DNA from: Eriocheir sinensis
Lineage: Eukaryota; Arthropoda; Malacostraca; Decapoda; Varunidae
NCBI RefSeq assembly: GCF_024679095.1
Contig: NC_066549.1
Location: 4,532,920 to 4,596,919 of the forward strand
Reading direction: 5' to 3'
DNA: 64,000 bases
Shown piece by piece: positions 1-14,668 of this stretch (position 1 is the first letter of the stretch; every line of letters starts with the position of its first letter). A program made the translations under genes and the position numbers. The notes under the pieces were generated by a model. The model saw nothing but the letters and a program-made list of their open reading frames with translations. It ran no database searches and was not told the origin of the DNA.

Positions 1-62
1 CAACACCAAAATTGACGATACGAACAATAACCTGCAACAACAATAAAAATAACAGCCACAAT

Positions 63-1454
<1,392 letters not shown>

Positions 1455-1539
<85 letters not shown>
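1455..1539. repeat. (AAT)n microsatellite
   Basis: About 85 bp of perfect AAT triplets. Confidence 0.97.
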
Positions 1540-1540
<1 letters not shown>

Positions 1541-1599
1541 TTAAATCCGTTAATCTTTGGCCTTTTCGCTACCGGGCATTAATATTTAGGAGCTACCGG

Positions 1600-1641
1600 T
1601 TAGTTTAGGTTAGGTTAGGTTAGTTTAGGTAAGGGTTAGGT
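1600..1641. repeat. Interstitial TTAGG-type tract
   Basis: Short run of GGTTA/GTTTA pentamers matching the arthropod telomere unit TTAGG, with substitutions. It is far too short and degenerate to be a telomere; read as an interstitial copy. Confidence 0.6.
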
Positions 1642-1982
1642 TCGTTCCATACTAGTGAAGCAACATCCGGGCATCTAAAAGCTGCAAAATCCCCGGTGCG
1701 AAATATCTGGTGGTTAACTGTCCACGCGTCAATAAAATAATGAGCCAACACAAAACGATAGTGCCATGATCCAACACACAGAACATAACATGATAACAAA
1801 CCCCAACCAGCCCCGACCAAAGCCACAAAAGTGGAGTAAGGACGGCAAACACAAACAACTGCCACATTGTGATCAAATTACGTCCAATCGAGGTGGTTAA
1901 CAAGCTTCAACAGCCCTCGTAACGAACACAGAGAATTCCTGGATCACAGATAGACACATTTTACATGGATTATAAATACGTT

Positions 1983-1985
<3 letters not shown>

Positions 1986-2026
<41 letters not shown>

Positions 2027-2038
2027 TGTGTGTGTGTA
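1986..2038. repeat. (GT)n microsatellite
   Basis: About 50 bp of GT with one interruption. It directly abuts the dispersed repeat at 2039-2165. Confidence 0.95.
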
Positions 2039-2165
2039 ATTCACCACGGCCTGATCACGAGTTGGACTCGCTTTCGCCAGCAGGTACCCTCACGACGTGA
2101 GCAAATGTTCATTATTGTCGATCTCTGGGTACTGCCAGGACCTCACACACCACACACCCCATCCC
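2039..2165 (+). repeat. Dispersed repeat family C, copy 1
   Basis: The sequence after the (GT)n array (TCACCACGGCCTGATCA, then CGCCAGCAGGTACCCTC, then GGGTACTGCCAGGA) aligns with 42773-42885, which also follows a (GT)n array. Two copies in the same orientation with the same microsatellite junction indicate a retroelement-like repeat that carries or seeds the GT array. No coding content seen. Confidence 0.65.
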
Positions 2166-2189
2166 CATTGCTCAAAGGCTCTTCGCCTC

Positions 2190-2640
2190 ATCAGCTCCCC
2201 TCCTCTTAAATTCCGCCGCCATGCATCTCTTTCTATCTTCTATCGATATTTTCATGCTAACTACATGCCTCCCCCCCTCCCGCGACCCCTCTGCACACGA
2301 CTTTCTACTCAAGCTCATCCCTATACTGTCCAAACACCTTATGCAAGAGTTAACCAGTATCTTCATTCTTTCATCCCCTTCATTGGTAAACTCTGGAACA
2401 GCCTTCCTTTGTCTGTATTTCCTCCTGCCTATGACTTGACCTCTTTCAAAAAGTGTATCAAGACACCTCTCCATCCGAAATTGACCTCTCTTTTGGCCAC
2501 TCTATACTTTTCACTTTGCGGGAGCAATATAAAAAAAAATAGCGACCTTTTTTTCTACATTTTCTTTTTGTTCCCCTTGAGTTGCTCTCTGTGCTGTAAA
2601 AGTTTTAAAAAAAACGACACACACAAAGAACCACTATCCT
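2190..2640 (+). pseudogene. Non-LTR retrotransposon 3' end (RT C-terminus plus 3' UTR), family A copy 1
   Basis: The frame that opens at 2097 encodes, from about 2205 to 2485, the pattern seen at the C-terminus of many jockey-superfamily reverse transcriptases: LSIFYRYFHANYMPP, HPYTVQTPYARV, then SFIPFIGKLWNSLPLSVFPP and YDLTSFKK. The catalytic RT domain is absent, so the copy is 5' truncated. The following bases (GAAATTGACCTCTCTTTTGG to the A-rich end near 2605) are the same 3' sequence that recurs alone at seven other places in this window, which ties that family to this LINE. The clade cannot be fixed from the sequence alone. Confidence 0.75.
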
Positions 2641-2854
2641 AAAGTTTGTAGTACATTAGGAATTCAACGCCATCACTGCGGCATCGAGCACTAGGAAGGT
2701 ACGCGGTATTAATGCATGCGAGAATATTTAAATACCTGGAGTGGAAGAGCGAGATGGCTGTCAAGTAATTATCAGGGGTAATTTTAATCCGTCATTATCT
2801 TCATTAAGGTCTGTATGAGGACTCCCGCCTTGCTAATTGACAGGGCGATGACAG
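2641..2854. other. No feature seen
   Basis: Short non-coding stretch between a LINE relic and a purine-rich repeat block. Confidence 0.5.
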
Positions 2855-3330
2855 TGGGGAAGGGAAAAATGTAGGGGGGAGGAGGAGGAGGAGGAGGAGG
2901 AGGAGGAGGAGGAGGAGGAGGAGGAGGCGAGGGAGCGTAAGGAGAGAGAATAGGAAAAGGAGGCGTGGATGAAGAGCAAAATGGGGGAAGGACAAGGAAA
3001 AGAAGAGGAGGAGGAGGAGGAGGAGGAACGAAAGGAGGGGGAATAGGACAAGCAAGAGAATGCGTAGAGAAGGAGCAGCAGAATGAATTGAGGTGAAGGA
3101 AGACGAGGAGGCGGAGGCAAAGCAGGGCCAATAGGAGGAGGAGGAGGAGGAGGAGGAGGAGGAGGAGGAGGAGGAGGAGGAAAAGGAGCGGAAGGAGGAG
3201 AAAGGATGAGAGGAAAGAATGGAGGAGGACGATAAAATGTATGGATGAAACGGAAGTGGATGAAGAGGAGGAGGAGGAAGAGGAGGAGAAGCCAGCGAAG
3301 GAGGAGAAGGGAAAAATGATGCAGGAAAGA
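2855..3330. repeat. (GGA)n-rich purine tract
   Basis: Two clean GGA blocks (2877-2927 and 3137-3181) sit in nearly 480 bp of almost pure purine on the + strand. Reverse-strand frames give poly-Pro, poly-Ser or poly-Leu and are not genes. A mirror-like purine tract of this length could form triplex DNA. Confidence 0.95.
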
Positions 3331-3469
3331 ATAGCCAAAATGTATGATGGATCTCTCGTCTTTACAACGCTTGTCCTCGAGTCTTACAGCGGCGGGTGTC
3401 ACTTGAAGGGCGGCGAAGCGAAGGCGGGCGACGCAAGATCTTAAAACGACGAGGGAGAGTTTTACAAAA

Positions 3470-3657
3470 GCCGTTGGAGAGGAAAAAATAACAGAAAGAA
3501 ATGTTGAAAAATTATTATTAGACCGATATATTAAAATAGTTTTGAATTAATTTATTAGTCTAACGTATGGAACAAAGACCTATGGGAGAAGAAGAAGAAG
3601 AAGAAGAAAACAAGAAAAAAAGAAGAAGAAAAAGAAAAGAAGAAGAAGAAGAAGAGG

Positions 3658-3688
<31 letters not shown>

Positions 3689-3860
3689 TAAAAAACATAA
3701 AAAACAAGAACAAAAATTAAAAAGTGAAAAAAAGACGAAAAATGGTAATGTTCAAAATAAAAATAAAACGTACACTAAACAAAACACACACAAAAATACA
3801 TAACACAACAAAAACAGAGAAACACAAATAAAAAAAAATTCAGAAACTTAAATCCCCCGA
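3470..3860. repeat. A-rich tract with (GAA)n and (CAA)n
   Basis: A-rich strand with GAA triplets about 3588-3660 followed by CAA triplets about 3661-3690. The charged Glu/Lys/Gln frame is a repeat translation. Confidence 0.85.
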
Positions 3861-4019
3861 AAAAAATAACATGGTCCTGATACTCCCTCCTCCCTCCCCC
3901 CCCCAGGTTTTGCCCGTCCCCAAGCCATTCCTTCCTTCCCTTCCGTGCAATAAGAAGAGCAAACAATCATCACCGCTCACCTTGCCTCGGTCCATAACCC
4001 TTCCCTGCCAGACACTCCC

Positions 4020-4975
4020 ATCCGGGGGGGAGAATTACAGAAGGAGGGAAGAACTGAGAGGGAGGAGGGGGAGGGAAAAAGAGCTGAAGAGTAGATGGAA
4101 AAGGGAGGAAGGAGGGAAGGTTGGAGGAAAAAAAAAGAGAAAGGAGGGGTTGGGAATGACGGAGAGAGGAAGGGGGGTAGGGCAGAAGGAAGGGGAAGGG
4201 AAGGACTGAAGGAAGGAAGAATGAAGGGGGGGGGAAGAGAAAAGCTGAAGAGAAGGAGGAAGGGGAGAGCAGGGACGGATGGATGGACGGAATGACAGAA
4301 GGAAGAGGAAGGGAAGGGAAGAGGATGGAAGAAACGCTGAAGAATAGAGGGAAGGCGCTGGAAGAACGAAATTTTGAAGGGAAGGACAAAGGAGAGAAGG
4401 AATAGAGGACGAGGGGGAGGGGAGAAGAAGTGCTGAAGAATAGGAGAGATGGAGAAGAGAAGGCGGAGGGATGTGGGTAACTAAGAAGAATAGGAAGGGA
4501 AAGGATGGAAGAATTTACTAGGAAAGGGATAGAAGAGGGAATGCCAGAAGGAAGGGGAAGGAAAATCGGAGGGAATGGGGAGGACAGTAGGACGGAAGGG
4601 GAAGAAGTTAAAGACTGGAGGGAAGATTGGTGAGGAAGACGAAGGGAAAGAGAGATGTAGGGAAAATAAGAGGAAAGAGGAGGAAGGAATAGGAGGGTGA
4701 TAGGAAAAGGGAGAATGCAAGAAAAAGAGGAAGTTACAGACAGGAAGGAAGATTGGTGAGAAAGACATAGGGAGAGAGAGAAGCAGGGAAAATAAGAGGA
4801 AAGAGGAGGAAGCAATAGGGGGGAGATAAGGAAAGGGAGAATGCAAGATAGGAGAGAAAGTTACAGACGGAGGGAAGAACAGAATACCGGAAGAAAAGAA
4901 GGGAAGAGGAGGAGGAGGAAAGGACGGGAGCCAAGGGAGAGACAGAGAGGGGGGTATATAAAAAAGAGGGAGATG
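4020..4975. repeat. 1-kb homopurine tract with internal ~100-bp units
   Basis: Almost 1 kb of A/G on the + strand (GGAAGGAAGG, GAGGAAGG variants). Within it, GGGAAAATAAGAGGAAAG recurs near 4659 and 4786, with GGAAGATTGGTGAG before it at 4621 and 4746, so part grew by unequal exchange. The long Ser/Pro/Phe frames on the minus strand are artefacts. Confidence 0.85.
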
Positions 4976-5896
4976 ATATTTTCCCGGAGAGCTTGCCCTG
5001 ATTCCAAGTTTATGGCTCATTCTGCAGAGATTATTGCCCTCACTGCCAGCGTCGCCATCTCCTCCTCCCCCTCCCAAACCCCAGACACCCCCGCCGCGCC
5101 ATAAAAATAACCGCCACCATAACCACCGACTCCACTATCACCATAATTAACCAGAGCCCCCGACCCGCATCACCGCCACAATCACTGCCACCCACCGCCG
5201 TGATGGCCACTATGCTGACACCATTAACCACAGCCTCCGACATTACTCTGATCCGAACCTTCTCCACGACGCCTCCAATCACTGTCTCCATCGCCGGCGA
5301 GGACATGACGGTCTCAAACACCTCCGCCACAGCCTTGAACAGTGCTAGAGGCGTTAAGTCCCGCACACAGTCTAGGAATACATACAGAGAGTTCCCCGCA
5401 TATGCATGATCTGTTTGTGCATATCAACGAGTGGTGTGACATCGACGACATGTTATGCATCTGTGCTGACTGGATTGCATAATAGCGGACGAGAGGAAGT
5501 AGGATGGAATTTACATTTAAAACGGCATATCATCGGTGCGTAGCCACACGTGTTATGCCTTAATAAAGCCCTATATACAAATTGAGGGCGTGACCTGCTC
5601 CCAAATTAACTGACGAATTGGTGATATCGAGAAGTATGAATAAAAGATAGACGAGTTGCACAAATAGTGAGTAACCAGTTCTCAGGAGCGACTCTGACTG
5701 ATCTCTTGCAGTATCTTTGTGTAATGCTGTGCAGAGCTACCAAGCCACTTACATGAACCTTAAACCTTGGCCATCACCCCCAACACCGCCATTACCACCG
5801 CCCTCGAAGATGAAACCACCGCCTACTTGAAAACACGCCCTTTTATTATCCTCAAGTGCTCAACTTCTGCAATAACATCATTTATCGATTCTGAGA

Positions 5897-5897
<1 letters not shown>
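4976..5897. other. Non-coding; CCA/CCG-rich triplet stretch
   Basis: 5040-5345 is biased toward CAC, CCG and ACC triplets, giving short Thr-rich or Val-rich frames on either strand without recognisable domains. 5346-5897 holds no supported feature. Confidence 0.5.
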
Positions 5898-5964
<67 letters not shown>

Positions 5965-5971
5965 GCGCGCG
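5898..5971. repeat. (CA)n then (CG)n microsatellite
   Basis: About 65 bp of CA ending in a short CG run, an alternating purine-pyrimidine tract that could adopt Z-DNA. Confidence 0.96.
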
Positions 5972-6054
5972 ACGTCTCGAAAGTCAGGGATCGTCACGAG
6001 AATCTATCGGGCTAAGATGTCGGGACTGTCGTCATTTCTTTTAAGTTCTTTCCT

Positions 6055-6057
<3 letters not shown>

Positions 6058-6101
<44 letters not shown>
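6058..6101. repeat. (CT)n microsatellite
   Basis: About 43 bp of CT dinucleotides. Confidence 0.95.
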
Positions 6102-6103
<2 letters not shown>

Positions 6104-6714
6104 CGCTCTCCCACACCTGCCAACATTACTTATCTTTGGGACTTTTCCGCTGTCAGATCGGATAAGAAAAATAGTGAAATGACTAAAATCTTTTCCTCCG
6201 TAATCCTTGGCCAAACCGCTTCAAACAGCTTGCCTACATATCCAGCTCTTCCTCCCCACACCCAGAAAAAACTAATAAAAAAATCGTATAAAAACAACCA
6301 CACTATAAAACTTAAATTCGTGTTGCCTTTACCGCAATAAACACACGCTTTAAAGTTGAGAAATTCACGGTAAAGCGCATTACTTGAATTGGTAGTGTAG
6401 GTGTTGTCCGTCTTTCATCATAATTTCTCTCATTATGCCAGACCTCCGGGTGCACACCTACAACAATGGACAAGTTCGTAACAATCTATAATGTACGGAA
6501 CAGCAACGATTTACTGCCCGATGATGTATGACTTGAGGGACCGCTGCTACTTCTGTACACTAACTATAAGGGGGGTTTATGGTTTTAACGAGGCGAACAA
6601 TTAGTGCAAACTCAGACCACGGAAAAGAAACCAGAAGGAAAATAGGAATGGGATGGAATATTTTTGCTAAACACAGTAAGATCATTAATAGCAGCCTACC
6701 ACGCCCTGAGGACC
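6102..6714. other. No feature seen
   Basis: Unique-looking AT-rich DNA. No exon, RNA gene or repeat recognised. Confidence 0.5.
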
Positions 6715-7125
6715 AATGAATCCTGCCTGTCGTAACATACGGTTCAGAAACTTGGCGCCTCACAAAGGTTAGAGAAACCTAATAAGGGCACAAAAAAGAT
6801 TAGGGAGAACATGCTGGGTATAAAATAGACAGCAAGAAAGAATCAGGGATCAGAGAACAAACAAAGGTTAAAGATATTTTGATGACTATTAAGAACAAAT
6901 GCACTTGGACAGGTGTAGAACTGATAACAGATAGACAACGATACAAACAAAGTGGCAACCAAGAAATTGTGAGAGAAGTCAGGTAGGCAAAGGACCAGGT
7001 AGAGCGATGAAGTTAAAGCATTTGCCGGAGAAGAATGGAGTATACTAACAACAAACAGAGATAGATGGAGAACGTTAGGAAAGGCCTTTTCCAGCATGTA
7101 CTAGCAATGGCTCGATGATAATGAT
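6715..7125 (+). pseudogene. Degraded RT C-terminal fragment of a LINE, copy 1
   Basis: Read across frames, it encodes pieces of a known non-LTR RT C-terminal region: VVTYGSETWRLTK near 6728-6768, then RAQKRLGR, WQPRN at about 6954 and TLGKAF at about 7074. Stops and frameshifts are frequent, so it is an old relic. It aligns with 8640-9075 in the same order. The block (TYGSETW, AQ, WQPRN, GRQ, AFAG, W) resembles RTE-like C-termini; the clade is uncertain. Confidence 0.65.
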
Positions 7126-8639
7126 AATGATGATACTGGAGGTGATAGGACAAACAGTCTCTGCCTTCCCGGCACCTTGACCTCCAATCGTATTCCAACA
7201 AGATGAATGGGCTTCCCTGAGGACTGATGCCAAAATTTAAAGTCGCTCAAGGGTGTCCAACAGTGCCTCGTGTGGAAGACGCAGACTTGGCCCCTCATCA
7301 GATGCCACCCTCGCCGCCTGGGGCACGGAGGGGAGGCAGAGGGAGCAATCTTTCTTCTGGACTCAGGCTGTTCCTCAGTGCAACCGTGAGCTGATCACGG
7401 AATAGATCACTGCTTTCCCGCAAGGTCTGCGCCATAAAGAAAATTTAGTAGTGGCTTCAATAGTTCCGAGAAGTTATTGGTTGCTTCAATCGCCTCGAGG
7501 AGTTGGATGCAAATTAGTTGAAACAAAGACAGAGGAGATCGGCAAGCAGCAACGCAGACCAGCGCCGCCATCTCCCCAAGCGCCTCCTGGTGGGGAGTCA
7601 CAAGTATCGACACATAAGTCACTGAAGCTGTGCTCGGTAATAATGTTTTGGGATGACTTGGAGTGCGCCACGAGCATTTGAAACTTAATAAGTATGAAGC
7701 GTATTAACGACTACACGGGCAGGCCCCGATAACTCTAGTGACGACGCCCTTACCACGGGCCGTGCCACTTTATTTCCTTCGGGGTGTGATCACAAACGAC
7801 AAAACTCACATGCCTGGTGCTACTTGTTTTAAACTATTTGCCTTATACAAGATTGGCTCTTTTGGTTGGCACTTTTAGACTGAGCAGCATATGTTGAACT
7901 CGTTTAAGTTTATCAAAAATGTCAATCAGTGTAGCATGCAGCAGTTATTGAATCAAGACGGAAAAAAAAGCACTTCGGCGTGTAAGAAAAGGTCTTCTGA
8001 GTACGAAAGTTTTACCAGATTACTGATGAAATGCGATATGAGCGAAACACGGAATAGTTTCTAAGAACAGATCGCACCCTCCTTCAAAAAGACGTTGATC
8101 ACTAGCTCCTGCTTTTTTCTCGAGCAATCAGCGGAACTGCCGGTGCTAGAGTGAAATTGCATGACTAGCAATGTGCTTTCATTACAGATGATTCTTCGAA
8201 TTTTATTTAAAGCGTGAAATTCAATATCCGGCAAGCAGAATTAAGTAATTCAATATTCCTCAAGATGCAGACAGCAACGCAACAAATAATATGGGGAGTT
8301 AGTTAGAGTTGCAAAAAGTTCTAAATCGATTGTACAGTGATCAGGAAGGGCAGGGCGGTGGTGGTGACGAGGCTGACCCTTGACTATTCCCCGACTATTC
8401 ACGGCATGATTAGAAGTAATAAGAAAATACCGTAACATAACATGGTGAACAACTTAACCTAATATTCCAAGATGGCATAGTCTTACTAAATGAGTCTGAA
8501 GAACACTTAACGAGAAATATCAAGTAAGTCATGAGATGAATATGAAGAAAACAAAGGTAATGTTGAATAATCACTTGGAAGAGCAACAAATAAAGATCGG
8601 GAACGAACCTGCCATTCTCCATAAAGAGAAAGGTACACA
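7126..8639. other. Non-coding, nothing recognised
   Basis: Mixed-composition DNA without long microsatellites. Open frames of 60-76 codons show no family resemblance and no splice-supported exon. Confidence 0.5.
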
Positions 8640-9075
8640 ATCGAGCAATGTATCCCGCCAGTCCTGACCTACGGTTCCGAGACTTGGGGCCTCACAAAAC
8701 ATTTAGAGAGAAAGCTAAGAAGCGCACACAGAGGGAAGGAGAGAAGGATGATGAGTATAACATGGACAGACAAGAAGGCAGCGTGATGGACCAGAAAACA
8801 GGCAAACAAAGGGTGAAGTTATTTAAATGATTATTGATAAGAAACGGACAAAGGCAGAATACACCATAATAAACAAACGGACAACGAATGTAACAGAAAG
8901 GCAACCCAGAAATTGTAAGATTCAAGGCAGACAAAAGGACCAGGTGGAGAGATGAAATTAGAGCCTTTGCCGGAGCTGATTGGAGTACACTAATATCAAA
9001 TGGATGTGCAGAACGTTGAGGAAGGTCTTTGCCTTACAGCGGACTAATAAATGGCTGAAGAAAAGGATGATGATG
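8640..9075 (+). pseudogene. Degraded RT C-terminal fragment of a LINE, copy 2
   Basis: Encodes LTYGSETWGLTKHLERKL from about 8667, then fragments around RQPRNC, EIRAFAGADWSTL near 8953-8993, ending with a GATGATGATGA-type tail near 9067. Several frameshifts and stops are present. It matches the fragment at 6715-7125 and is somewhat better preserved at its 3' end. Confidence 0.7.
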
Positions 9076-9345
9076 ACGAACACCCACATCATGCACGGTG
9101 ATATTTTTTTTCAAGAATTCACGTGACTCGGTTCGTGAAATATTTTGCGGAATAGAAAAATTGTTTATTCTTGGTCAATACATCCAGCACGATACACCTG
9201 AGTATATAAAACAAAGCAGTACGGAGTTTTATTATCAGCTGTAAAATAAAACAGAAAAAAAATTACACACATGAAGATGAATAGAGTATAACCTGCAAAC
9301 AGAGGAACGTGTCACCAATATGAATGAGGAAATGAATAAATAAAT

Positions 9346-9348
<3 letters not shown>

Positions 9349-9405
<57 letters not shown>
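9349..9405. repeat. (GT)n microsatellite
   Basis: 57 bp of GT, at the 3' end of the minus-strand LINE relic that follows. Confidence 0.96.
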
Positions 9406-9407
<2 letters not shown>

Positions 9408-9649
9408 ACCTAGTTGTATTTACCTAGTTATGACATACGGGAAAAGAGCTACACTCGCGCTGTCCCGTCTCCATATCCGCTCTTGTCCAACTTTTCCTTA
9501 AAATCATGAATGTTTCTTTCACAAACCACCTCCTCCTCCAGCCTATTCCATACCTCAATGCTTCTGTTTGGGAAGCTAAACTTTTTCACATCTCGCCTAC
9601 ACGTGGTCGCCCTCAACTTCTTTCCATGTTCTTTCGTTTCTCTCTCGTT

Positions 9650-9655
<6 letters not shown>
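9406..9655 (-). pseudogene. LINE 3' end on the minus strand (RT C-terminus)
   Basis: On the minus strand the frame from about 9655 to 9449 reads WNERETKEHGKKLRATTC, RRDVKKFSFPNRSIEVWNRL, EEEVVCERNIHDFKEKLDKS, GYGDGTARV and stops. This is a typical RT C-terminus of a LINE widespread in arthropods. The 3' UTR has two copies of AACTAGGTAAATAC-like sequence and then a (CA)n array (minus-strand sense). Upstream it is cut off by another CA array at 9651-9706. No catalytic domain is present. Confidence 0.75.

Positions 9656-9706
<51 letters not shown>
9651..9706. repeat. (CA)n microsatellite
   Basis: 56 bp of CA, bordering the 5' side of the minus-strand LINE relic. Confidence 0.96.
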
Positions 9707-9710
<4 letters not shown>

Positions 9711-9946
9711 CGGTGTAGACGATATGATGCCTGGTCTGTGAAATCTATAAACGTTCCCTACATATCAATTCCTTCGAGCTCAAAAGTCATATTTTAACCC
9801 CTTGAACCTTCCCTAGCCTTTATCATGAAAATTTACCGATCAAAATGTTACATGGTTATTACTTACATTGAATATTTTATACTAAGAATGTGTATGTTAG
9901 CGTGCATGCATAATTTTAGGTATGAATACGTGCATGAATGATTGTG

Positions 9947-9950
<4 letters not shown>

Positions 9951-9980
<30 letters not shown>

Positions 9981-9981
9981 T
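9951..9981. repeat. (TATG)n microsatellite
   Basis: About seven TATG tetramers, immediately before a family A repeat copy. Confidence 0.9.
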
Positions 9982-10018
9982 AATGCATTTTTGTATGTAT
10001 ATAAATGCATGTATGTAC

Positions 10019-10140
10019 GTAATTGACTGCTCTTTCGGCCACCTCTTCGGATTCTTTACAGGAGCAGCGAGCAGCGGGCATTTTTTTATTGTTTCCTTTT
10101 TTGTGTGCCCTTGTGCTGTCTCCTTTGCTGTAAAAAAAAA
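10019..10140 (+). repeat. Family A repeat, copy 2
   Basis: Starts at GTAATTGACTGCTCTTTCGG, passes through GATTCTTTACAGGAGCAGCG, then a T-rich stretch and GTGCTGTCTCCTTTGCTG, ending in poly-A. Nearly identical to the copy at 29204. No RT coding sequence precedes it, so it is either an extremely 5'-truncated LINE or a SINE sharing the LINE tail. Confidence 0.85.
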
Positions 10141-11579
10141 ATGTATATGAAAACCAACTCCACTGTCCGTTACACCAACAAATCTTCGTATATACATTAT
10201 AATCAAACCCTGAAAAACGACAAATACCCAGACTTGTTGCAATTAAAACCGTCGTGACACAAGCGAAATGGCACTCCTTTTCGGCCGACAGTCCCGCGTG
10301 GCAGCTGTTTTAACGTCCGGGGACTATTAAGCCGAGCAAGCTCCTAGCAATCCCCTCCCCCCCCTTCCCCCCCGCCATGCACACAACAAGCCACTCTCTG
10401 CCTGGTGCCGTAAAAGCGTCGTCCACACTCCACTGTTTCCAGAAAGCCTTTTACCCCAAACATATCGCAACGCAGAGATACGAAACCCTTTCCTGCGCCA
10501 CTTTGCTGCCGTATGGTTGCTGAAGAACTGGACAGGCGAGGGCCATCACATCCTTTGATTCATGCACGGCGAGCACTCTGGAGACACACTGCCTTGTTCC
10601 CTGACTCGCTTATTCATTTTGCATGGTCTTATACCTCTCACCTTCCCTTATAAATGCATGTATGTTATGGATATATATTTCACTCGTTCCTCAATACACT
10701 TCATATCACTTCCCAAAAATCAAATACCTTTTACCTTTCTTTACTTCACATTTTTTCCTGTCCTTTTTTTTTTTTATCTTTCTTTACTTCCCATTCCTTT
10801 CGCAGTCCATTTCATATTCCAAGTATTGATTAAACATTCTTCCTCTTCATATAAATTAACGCTCATCAATCACAGTTTCGTAAGCATGGCGTGGCACTGT
10901 GAGTTATGGTCATTGCTGCTATTTATTTTGCGGAATTAGAGGGAGGTCACGAGTGAAATACGTATAAAGAAAAATGTCCTGTTCTTGCTGCTTTATTAAA
11001 TAAGTATATGGAGGAAGACGCCGAAAAATGTCTGGGAATTCATACTACTGGGATATATATTTTGCAAGACAATCCCGGTGCCAGTGTGACGTCTACTGCA
11101 CCGCCAACCACAAGCACCAGACACGCACAACCCTCGCCTCCACATTGTTCCGTCACACCCTTTCTCTCATGACGTTCTCCATACGACTCCTTACGGTTGT
11201 AGAGTATCCTCCCTGCTGTACAAGACGATTTTTGTATGACTATTTCTTACGGTTATTATGGGTCCTCTCTACTGTACGCGAGTTTAAGTCTGGGGTTCAC
11301 CTTATAGAATCGGTATCTCTTCCTACCAGCACTCTAGGGATTCAACACCTTACATCTCTCAGTCCGTTTATGTTTCCCTGCATCGCACTCACAATAACCC
11401 TGGACCTTCACTAGTATCTTCATATGCACGTTTAACTCTCAGTGACCAGAAGCGATCACACTCCAGGGATCAAACAGACTCACTTCTAACAGGTTGCCCC
11501 AGTCTCTCTGCACCTCAGGCTTATATTTTGAAACATTTCATGGCTTAAACGCCCACGTTTGGTCAGGCTTTCCTAGAAT
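10141..11579. other. Non-coding; one unrecognised 128-codon frame
   Basis: A frame at 11028-11414 (+) of 128 codons has no low-complexity bias but no recognisable domain, signal or codon signature. It is probably chance. The rest is T-rich DNA without features. Confidence 0.4.
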
Positions 11580-11715
11580 TTGTGGTTATTTGCTAGGGTA
11601 GTTTCATGAGCCTAGTAATAGTTTGACGAGGCTTCTGCACCATGAACGCAAGAACTAATGAAAACCCGATGAATCTTCTCTGTAGCCTTTGAAAATATCT
11701 GTTGTGACTACCGAA
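11580..11715 (+). repeat. Family B repeat, copy 1 (diverged)
   Basis: The order TAGTTTCATGAGCC, TAGTTTGACGAGGCTTCTGC, ACCATGAACG, ACTAATGAAAACCCGATGA, then CTGTTGTGACTACCGAAAGC matches 25040-25215, 54885-55070 and 55147-55310. This is the oldest of the four. No coding potential or termini identified. Confidence 0.65.
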
Positions 11716-12494
11716 AGCATCTGAGAATACAGGCCTCTCTACAAGTACTGTGGACCCCTGCTTGTAAATTTTCAGCCATCTACAACTCGCAGTAGACAAA
11801 CCCTCACGTCAGCTGCACCTCCTCTCACATTCACCAGCTTGTTCAGTCACCTGCAATCCCGTTGATCGGAGAGCTCGGCTGAATGGAATATATCAGGGTC
11901 GTCAGCAAAGGTCCGAGTTTTATCCTGAGCCCTGATCGGCGTCTCCCAACACACGACGCGGCGTGAACCTTCCAGGGACGAGCGGCATTTTATCCTGTAC
12001 GTCAGACTCGACAGGTATTCATTATAAGTCGTACAGAACAAAACGGAAAGGGGTGTATCTTGTTATTTTCTCTCTATCTATCTATATATCTTTCTCTCTA
12101 TCTATCTCTCCATCCCACCAACCTTCTTAGTCGATCTTTTACTTTTCGGACCCCCTCGCCAGCAGGTGTCATCCGAGGAGACATCATATCCTTCCCTCCT
12201 TTGACGCGTGTCCCTGCTATGTGTCTGAAGGCCTGGCCGTGGCGAAAGACAGGACATTCCGCGCTCAGGTTGAAGGTGACGTCGGGAAGAATCAATGGTA
12301 CGATTTGTATATGTTGCAGTGCGGACGCAATTTTATGATTTTCTTTATCCTCTTTCTCCTCCTCTTGCATTTTATCTATTCCTTCCTACTCCTTTTCTTC
12401 TTTTCAAATTCTTTACTTTTCTTGTGTTTTATTATTTCCTTCGTTATTATTTTTATTTTGTAACTAATAGCACACTAACAAGTACAACAATAAC
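11716..12494. other. No supported feature
   Basis: Mixed DNA including a short CTAT/CTCT run near 12068-12110. A 62-90 codon frame on each strand lacks recognisable features. Confidence 0.45.
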
Positions 12495-12594
<100 letters not shown>

Positions 12595-12855
12595 CATAGT
12601 TATTTTTCTAATTCTTTGTCTCCTTTTAATCATATTTATCTTCTGCTATTTCCCTTACTCTTTCTCCTTCTCTTTCTCCTCCTCCGTCTTCTTTGTCTTC
12701 TGTGATAATATTGGCTTCCGTAACTCATGATTAGTTCCAGATTTTTATCGTTTTCTTTTCTTCCTTTCTTGCTTTTATGCATGTATGTATGATGTCTGTA
12801 CGTGCGTCTGTTCGTTGTGGTTTGACGGTATGTATGTGTGAGTGTATGTGTGTGT

Positions 12856-12858
<3 letters not shown>

Positions 12859-12925
<67 letters not shown>
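12859..12925. repeat. (CT)n microsatellite
   Basis: 67 bp of CT dinucleotides preceded by a degenerate TATG/GT stretch. Confidence 0.97.
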
Positions 12926-14576
<1,651 letters not shown>

Positions 14577-14580
14577 GTGT

Positions 14581-14666
<86 letters not shown>
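14577..14666. repeat. (GT)n microsatellite
   Basis: About 90 bp of GT with one interruption near its start. Confidence 0.97.

Positions 14667-14668
<2 letters not shown>

Noticed and set aside
2784..4815. Proline/serine-rich long frames on the minus strand
   Set aside because: They run antisense to GGA- and A/G-rich repeats, so composition alone keeps the frame open.
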